In this document: piece by piece, positions 56,514-64,000 of the stretch | Numbering within the stretch: position 1 is the first letter of the stretch | Layout: every line of letters begins with the position of its first letter | Assembly (NCBI RefSeq): GCF_010389155.1 | Contig: NC_057763.1 | Location: 38,608,645-38,672,644, forward strand | Direction of reading: 5' to 3' | Length of the DNA stretch: 64,000 nucleotides | Origin: Erigeron canadensis | Taxonomy: Eukaryota > Streptophyta > Magnoliopsida > Asterales > Asteraceae | Made by a program: the position numbers and the translations under genes | The notes under the pieces: model-generated | Database searches by the model: none | Told to the model about the DNA's origin: nothing | What the model saw: the letters and a program-made list of their open reading frames with translations, nothing else

Positions 56514-57722
56514 AAGCGAAAATAGCTGTTGTAATCCATTCACACATGCACATATTGTATGTTATCAAGAAAATTTGGTGTGCACACGTTAAATACATTA
56601 GAATAGGCTTAAATGCTTGTAACCTTAGAATATGGCATATTCTTCTAGGTGTTTTCTTACTCTCTATGTATGCTTATTGAAATGTTGCGACCCAGTTCAT
56701 GTCTTTTGTGAAAACACCAGTTAGCACTTTTGCAAGAGGTAAATTGTACCACCACAATGTGTGGCGATGTATGATTTTTCAAAAAGAAAAAAAAAATAGT
56801 TTGAATTAAATTTAAAAATAAACTTCATAAATGTTGATTAGTACATGTGATTAGGTATTTAGCCATTTAGGGGTGACAGTGGCCGGCAGTTGACTTTGTA
56901 TTGTCAACATGACACCAAACTGTCAAACAATTATTTATAGATTTTGGGTTAATTACTGAAATGGTAAGTGACTATGATCTATGAGAGGTATGTTCAAAAT
57001 GACTGGTTTCATAGCTTGACTTTTGTTTCAACTTGGGCCATATCCCACGTTATTAAATTTCCACTCGGACAGCACCGGAAGACTACTGTCCATCAAAGGG
57101 CTTGTGTAAAGATAAATACAGATCTCAGCGAGTTAATATTTGTATAGGATCGAGTCTTGTTTATTGGTATGAAGTCCAGGATTGTGTGTCATGTTGATCT
57201 GTGAAACACAAAAATAAACTTGAAGTACAGTTGATGTATCTTTGCTTTGTCTAGGTTGGCTGCAAAATGAAAGCAGGAAATGTCGGGTTTCTGGGTCGGA
57301 AAACATTGTCATCAACCAATGTGGTAAATCCAATGGGAATTGGGTATCTGAATCATGTCCATTGAGCAATGGCTATTGCAATAAAATAACTTCAATTATA
57401 GCTACACGTCGACACCACATTACTTTTTTGTTTTCAGTAGATGAAGGGTAGACACTAAGGAAGCCCACAATTGATGTAATTCCAATGTCCACAAATCTAA
57501 AGAGATGTAGGAGGAGGATAATATTAAAACCGTAAATAGCTTATGATATTTAACAATTCACAATCACTACTAAAATCCAACCATACTTATATTCTAGAAT
57601 TTCATAACACAAACCTATAACTATAATCATATCCTTTCTAAACCCGGGATCATTCTAAATCCGACCACCTGCAGTCCTTTACATTACTCGCTAACCCAAA
57701 ATCATAACTAGTTGCTCTTATC
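56514..57722. other. Convergent spacer between LIFEGUARD-like and FORKED-like genes
   Basis: Holds the 3'UTRs of both genes. Short open frames on both strands at 57133-57451 have no coding support. No repeat with clear ends was seen. Confidence 0.45.
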
Positions 57723-60700
57723 TTATGGTAGCCGAGCAAGCTTCTTTTCAGCTACAATTGACAAAAGTCTTGACACACCTTGAGTCCACATATCATATTC
57801 TCTTTGGTTCCTACACTCAAACTCCACCATTCCTCGAATAGTTGTCCTCAGCCCAAAGTACCTCCGTTGCTCACCGCCATCAAACAAGTGTCGCCCTGGC
57901 CAAGCTGGGATATTCTTGCAAACCTCCAAAACCACATCTGAAATATTCAAATCGTTAGCAAGTGTGATCTAAACCGATTCATTAATATATAATCTAATTA
58001 GTTAAGATGACTTACTTTTCTTCTTTTTTGTGATTGTAGAGCCAACATGTTTGCTTTTCATCTTTAACATCACTTCACCACTCCGGTGGATATAAACAGA
58101 TACAATTTTCCAGTGAAGATCACCTACATTATTATGTCCCAATGATTATATTCTTGACTAATGATGAGATCTATTTGTGAGTAAAAAGTGTTGAATGAGA
58201 AGTGAGGTTAGATTTTTTACCATTACGGGTGCGTTTGAGAAGCTCACTACCTCGAGCAAGAAGTTCTTGATTACAAACTCCAAGAAAGTTTTCTTCGGGG
58301 AGAAGCTCCTCACAGTAACCACTACTCTTTCCATGGTTTTTGTTTACTTTAACTCCTCTATCAACTGGTATCACTGCTGCTATATTCCATACTTCCTTCA
58401 ATGCCCGTGCCTTCAAAGTCGCTGCTCCACGTAAAGCTATAAAAGCACAAGTTTGATACATTAGCAGAATATACTATACAAACACAGATTGTAAGTGTTT
58501 CTAATAAATGTGGCAATTTTGATCTATTTACTAGTGAACAGGTTGAATTGGGCTGTGTTTTATCTCAAATGGGTCTAACTGAAAAACTGGGAAAGATAAA
58601 TGGGTTAAAACTTAAAAGTTGCCCATAGTCTTACATAACCCCTTTTAACTTTTGAACCATTCACTTAAAAACTTGTGTTGTTGATGTAAAACTGTTGTCA
58701 TCATACCTCTTAAGAAATTTTTATTTAGAAAGTCTAGAAGTTTTACCTGTGGCAGCTGCAGCTGTGAGAGTTAGTATATCTCCATGGGACTTGACATTAA
58801 CAGCAGAATTGACGGCAGCAATAAGATGTTCACGTTCAGCTCCCATGGCTTCTGCAGCTTCCACACATTGGGCAGCAACCAAAGTGGCGGCAGAAGCTAC
58901 CGCCATGTCTGTTTTGGCCATTTGCTCGTCTTTTCCGGACGCAGATGCTGATGCAGTGGCGGCGGCGATAGTGGCCACAGCAGCTGCCACACCAGCAACA
59001 GAAACCGCAGCGTGGAGTTGGGCGTTGTGGGCTCTGGTCTCTTCTTTCTTCTTCTCTCTTCTCTCTTTTAGCCACCTTCCAACTGTTTTTCCAGCAGGGG
59101 TGCTGCTACCCCCTGCACCATAACCACTACGCATATTGGCAAATAGGGGTTGCAGGGTGTTGTTTGCTCGAAGATACTGCAACACAATGTAAACTTTATC
59201 AATTATATCTTGTTTCACATAAAAGTTAACATTTGACTTTTGAAAGTCAACCTAATAAATGACCAATAGTCCAATAAATACAATGAACAATAAGATATTG
59301 CATTATACATATATATAAATACTATCTTGAAAGCCAAAACCTTTTTAATGAAGTTATTGTAAACTAAATAAACGTAAGAATGCCTTTTCTGGGTTGTTTA
59401 TATATCTCTTCTCAACTCAAACATATGTTTCAATATCTATCATAAACATAAAGGATGATATATTATTAAGCAGTTTCTTTCTTTTATGGTTATTTATTCT
59501 AGTATTATAAGGTGGCCAAAGATGGGACGGCCGTGTTGATAATTGATATTGAGATGGATATCTTAAACACAAAGATGTTTGGTAATCATACAAGTGTGCT
59601 TTTCCTGAAAAAATTTAAACGCAAGTTAATACGAGTCTGTATCAATTAAGTTAGACCCACCAACACTTTATTCCAAAATTTTCAAGTAAAACTTGTATTA
59701 GACTATTGAATGATGAATCTAATTTTAAAGTAATCTAATAACTAATGATGTTTTATATGTCTAAACACTTTGGTCCCTTGAACAACTTTGGATGATTGGT
59801 TCATATAATGCATATTTGTTACTATTTATTTATTTTGCAAAGGATGAAATTTAATTTGACATTGAAAACACATTTTGGAGTGTAGCTTGTAACTGTGAAG
59901 GACCCCATCAATAAGTTACAGAACTGTTGAACAGACAGAGGACAAGAGCCAACTGTGACAGACAGTGAAAAAACCACCCACAGTGTACATTAACAACAGA
60001 GTTACTGTAAGAACATGGCTAGAGGCTGACAAATCTTAATAGAACAAGACACACCATATCCCAAAAGAAAAGTAAGTAAAAATGTTAAAATACTTTTTCA
60101 ATGCATGTAAAATTCACAAAACAGAAAACTATATACTCCCATCTTATGGAAAAAAAACTGAAGATCACATGTTAAAAGTTGTACACTAGTTCCATTTATT
60201 TGCAAATGAGTCAGGAACAAAAAATGAAAAAAGATTTTCACTTCAAGCTATTAAGAAGTACATTGGATTCAAAATGGATTTTTTCTCATGGAAATTGCTA
60301 TGACTTCTATCTTCAACAATGTCAAGTAATTTGCAAGATATTTTTTTACTCTCTACAGTCGAGGTTTCCATTTATGAACAAAAAACTTTCCATTTAAATA
60401 ACAAGAAAAGTTTCATGTTCATTGATTATCCTTTTATGGTTTTATTCATCTATAGACTATAGAAGGCTAAAACATAGTCATGAAAGGTACCATTAGCAAA
60501 CTCTTATTAATTAAATAATTGAAATAGTTTATATTATACAATCTGATGAACAAACATGTTATCTCCATCTGGCAGTTAAATTTTGACAAATATTTGTCAT
60601 CATACAAGTCAATTAAGAGTCTTTAAGTAGAAGTGTACTTGAATTTATCATTGCATAGGAAGAAAAAAAACTAGAAAAAAAAATGGAAGGAAAGACCAAA

Positions 60701-63700
60701 AACACTCTATAGTCCAAACTTGACTCATACAGTTGTCCAAGCACTACTGATGTCTTTTCTAGACTTTATTAATCAAGATTCTCAAAATCTTCATTTATTT
60801 CTTCTCTTTTTATTTGTCATTAAAAGAAGTTATTATGCCTTTTTCCAGATGGCATAGATATTTAGATCCAGATGCAAATTTCAGTGCATGGTTTACAAGT
60901 TACCTAACATTTATCCCTTCAGTGAATTACTTGTTGATATTACTAATGGGTATAAATATACATGAGAAAGGATGAAATAGTCATTTTGCAAAAAATAACC
61001 TATAGTGTTACTATTTTCTTTGAACTTTGTGTTTTTGTCAAGTGGATACATAAATTAGGACGGAAGAGGTACTATTTAGAAAGGATTTAAAGGCGATATT
61101 CCAATATAAACACAACAATATCTCTAGTTTACCTAGAGAGATTGAACCTATAACCTCTTGTAAGGAAACAAGACAAATCGAAATAGTGTAAGCATGTTTT
61201 GGACAGCCAAAATTTGTTGCATCCTTTATCACCTCATTATTAAGAAACCGGCACATAGGGTTTATTCAAAAATCTACACTGTTTATCTTTGAAAAATGAC
61301 AAACTTGTTGATAGCATTGATAAAATTTAGTCATAAAAGAAGGCTTATTTTATGTTATTGGATACAACATGTCTTGCAATTATGTATTAACAATTGTACA
61401 TTGTCTAGGGGATATTTTTTTTCAAATGTGAAAGGGCAAAGGCAGAAGTAATGTATGACGGATCATTTGTTACTTTACTGGATTAAAACTGACTTGTAAG
61501 TTGTGCATTGGATTTGATACCAAAGATATGTCAAATTCAATTTGGGAAGGGTCTAAAGCCTTGAAAGAAAAAGTACAACAGATTCTTTGCTTCTTTAAGG
61601 GAACTTATGCCACTTTCTTTCTTTTACATGGAAAAAAAAACTACACAAGGATATATCACACTTTCACCAATCCCTATAGACTAGATGCTCCTTCTCCAAT
61701 CTCCTCCTTAAAATTAAACAACTCATCTTTATGTTACTTTTTTAAAGTTAGAAATATAATCTTTATCTTATCACCATTTTAAGGGAAATAATTATCCCTC
61801 CTAACAAAATAACTTAAAAATCTATGTAATTATTAGATATTAGATGATGAGATGTGAAAAAATCAAAAGGCAAAAATAGGAAGGAGATTTAGTAGATAAC
61901 ATATGTCACTTTTTTATAATTTTAGGTTGATTTTTAGGCTAATTTTTAAAAGATTTATCATTTTCCCCATTTTAAATACAAATTAATACACTAATACCAT
62001 CTCTATCTCGCTCTCTCCTAGCCTAAACAACAAAAGTTTTTTCATATGCAATAAGCACAAATAATTTATACGGAGTAATACATTGTGTAATGAGTCTAGG
62101 GTAACTTTAACATGTCTAATTATAACTCGCCCACTTTAAATGCTGGATGGAGATTTTTTCAACTTGAGGGGTCAAGTTTGAAAAATCGTAGCCTTTGGAT
62201 TATAATCAATGGACAAGAATTGAATCATAGCCTTTGATTTTAATCAAAGGGTCAAGATCTCTAACTTCAAGTTAGGGAGGTAACTTTTACTTTGTAATTT
62301 ACCCCATTGTAAAATTTAAATAATGTGTGTAAACATAATTTTTCATTTTTTACTTTCAATTTTGTCATGTATTTTAATCTTCTTCTTAGCGTTGTTTCAG
62401 CTTAAGAAATTTAGTTTCTAGTATTATTTTGTCTTTTCTGGTTCTATAAAGTTGTTTTTTTTTTTTACTGTTTACAAAGTTCAAACTCAAAAATAAAATT
62501 AATGTGGGATGTCTAAGTTGAAAACGATGACCAAAAAAAAGGGGGGTAAAAAGTTATTGCCGGCTATTGGAGGTGCCTATGCATATATATATACAGATGA
62601 GGGTGCTGACGTCATGCGGCGCCACTCTATCAAATGAGTTTTCTACAATAGGCTTGATCAGATGGCAATTATTTCAATTTCTTCTTCTCCATTACCACTA
62701 TACTCATTCAGTCATTTGGTCCCATAAAAATATAAAATAATAGTTAATTCATATCTATTGACTATTGTAAATGTAATTTTATAAATTGGATGTTATATAC
62801 TCGTATATTAGATAACGCGACATACTTTTTTATATTTACAGTGACCTTATGAATTGATAACTTTCGTGAAAAGAAACCGATTAATAATTAAAAAATGTTA
62901 GTAAAATAAAAAATGATTAAAGTTTTAACTACATAAGCCCGACCCATGCATGCATGTAATATATATGAACTTGGGTCTTTAATTTGCCAAGAGATACATA
63001 CGGGCATGCAACGGGCTCGAAATCTCGAATTAGCATCTATCTGCGGATATTAATTGGGCGGATGGAAGTGTTTTACAAGTGTTTGTCTTTTACGAATGAA
63101 ATTTCCCAAAATAATACTTGGGATTAAAGGATAGTTATATCTAATCTAATTTTTTTTAGACTAAAAGACAAAGGTTGTGTTTGGTTGAATTAATTAACTA
63201 GTAAGTGTCCTCACTCACACTACTTTTAACTTCTTTTTTTTACTGTTCCATACTAAATTTCATAAATTAAGCCAATGATGATAAAATAAAATAAGAAAGT
63301 ATATAATCCAAAAGAAGAAAAAAAATATACCTTAACGACGTCGTCGTAGTCATCAGAAGGAGAAGAGATAGGCGGAGTGTCGGTTTCTTCGGTGAGTGTT
63401 GTTCCATTTAATGGTCCACTACTATGTGACAGCCTTCCTGATGCCAACGGCGATATATCCTATATACATATACATACATGTAATTCGTAAATATCTTTAT
63501 TAAATCTATACACACATTCAAATTAAGTTAAAAAATTAATTTTATTTATTTTTGTAACTTACGGACTGAGACATGATCCGTTCAAGTACAAGTTGTGAAG
63601 TAGCTGAAGACGCAAACGAAAAAGTATTTCCGGAAAGTAACACATTACTACTTTCCTCCGCCGCCGTCTCCACGCCGGAATAACGATTCTTGTTCTCCGG

Positions 63701-63904
63701 CACGGCGGAACCAGAGTTTTCACCAATATCACCACCAGCTAATTTTGGGACCAATGGAGATAACGGAGGATGTAATGTTTTTGAAACTTGAAGTGCGGCA
63801 GCACTCCATGATCTTGATAGAAACTCCATTGGCTTACGTGGACTTTCCGGCAGCTGAAACCCACAACCGCCGCCGTGACTTTGTTCTTGCCGTAAAGTTT
63901 CCAT
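57723..63904 (-). CDS. FORKED1 / VAN3-binding-protein-like (DUF828 plus PH)
   Basis: Six minus-strand exons (63904-63563, 63459-63331, 59176-58747, 58436-58221, 58123-58016, 57937-57723) join in phase to 479 aa, close to family size. The N-terminus has the conserved [18 protein letters not shown]. The DUF828 region includes [20 protein letters not shown], an Ala-rich helical stretch and [23 protein letters not shown]-like domain ([20 protein letters not shown] to [18 protein letters not shown]) ends the protein. Family members bind the ARF-GAP VAN3/SCARFACE and direct trans-Golgi trafficking needed for PIN1 polarity and vein patterning. FKD1 and FKD1-LIKE paralogues cannot be separated here. 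Intron 2 is 4.15 kb. Confidence 0.92.
59177..63330. other. Long intron 2 of the FORKED-like gene
   Basis: A 4.15-kb AT-rich intron with no convincing nested gene. It has a (TA)n tract near 62586, a TGACGTCA palindrome at about 62608 (bZIP/TGA-type core), and a short repeat-like stretch at 62140-62290 (AACTTGAGGGGTCAAG, then AACTTCAAGTTAGGGAGG). None is assigned a function. Confidence 0.5.
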
Positions 63905-64000
63905 TTTCGGATATATTTTTAGTAAAAGACAAGAGGTTTGTGTCTGATTTTTTTCCTTTTTTTTTTTTTTTTTTTGTTAATATATGGTTTGTGGGGGGAT

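Noticed and set aside
57133..57451. Open frames on both strands downstream of the LIFEGUARD-like gene
   Set aside because: Short, overlapping on opposite strands, no conserved motif; treated as spacer.
58695..59123. Plus-strand Ala-rich open frame of 142 aa
   Set aside because: It is the antisense shadow of FORKED-like exon 3, whose own frame has clear family motifs.
62600..62620. TGACGTCA as a functional bZIP site
   Set aside because: A single 8-bp match in a 4-kb intron is weak evidence. Mentioned only as an intron landmark.

Overview
The window is nuclear DNA from a flowering plant, almost certainly a eudicot. Genes are split by GT-AG introns, the background is AT-rich, and introns and spacers are full of MITE-, SINE- and Helitron-like repeats. 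The conserved genes (SEC24A, SPIRRIG, JMJ31, PEAPOD, LIFEGUARD and FORKED families) are plant types. An Asteraceae-like host is only a guess from repeat style.

Layout. (1) 1-165: 3' end of an unidentified plus-strand gene. (2) About 613-9993: a large DNA transposon with two convergent genes. The plus gene (1208-6318, six exons) encodes a 1058-aa MULE-type transposase: FAR1-like zinc region, DDE core, SWIM-like finger and a C-terminal OTU-type cysteine-protease domain. The minus gene (6619-8186) resembles the Ptta/En/Spm 'Transposase_24' family and has one frameshift. Each gene has a five-copy AT-rich minisatellite in its 5' intron (about 288 bp and about 181 bp units), and the element ends carry copies of the palindrome GGAGCGACNGTCGCTCC. 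This is the most unusual object here. (3) 10-12.1 kb: small repeats, including two MITEs, a SINE-like tRNA-derived repeat and a candidate Helitron. (4) 12117-19104, plus: SEC24A-like COPII coat gene, 12 coding exons, 1030 aa. (5) 22146-41599, minus: SPIRRIG-like BEACH protein gene, 19 exons that stay in phase throughout, 3502 aa. (6) 42487-43158: dead hAT transposase. (7) 43928-50314, plus: JMJ31-like JmjC gene, 15 coding exons including a 19-bp microexon, 511 aa. (8) 51954-52397, minus: PEAPOD/TIFY4-like gene reduced to its N-terminal domain. (9) 53068-about 53405, minus: short Helitron. (10) 54209-56513, plus: LIFEGUARD/BAX-inhibitor-1-like membrane protein, 247 aa. (11) 57723-63904, minus: FORKED1/VAN3-binding-protein-like gene, 479 aa, with a 4.15-kb intron.

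The host genes are unrelated housekeeping or developmental genes. SEC24A, SPIRRIG and FORKED-like proteins all act in membrane trafficking or RNA/endosome biology, but nothing here shows that they are co-regulated. All exon joins were inferred by reading splice sites and checking phase by hand; no search or alignment was run.
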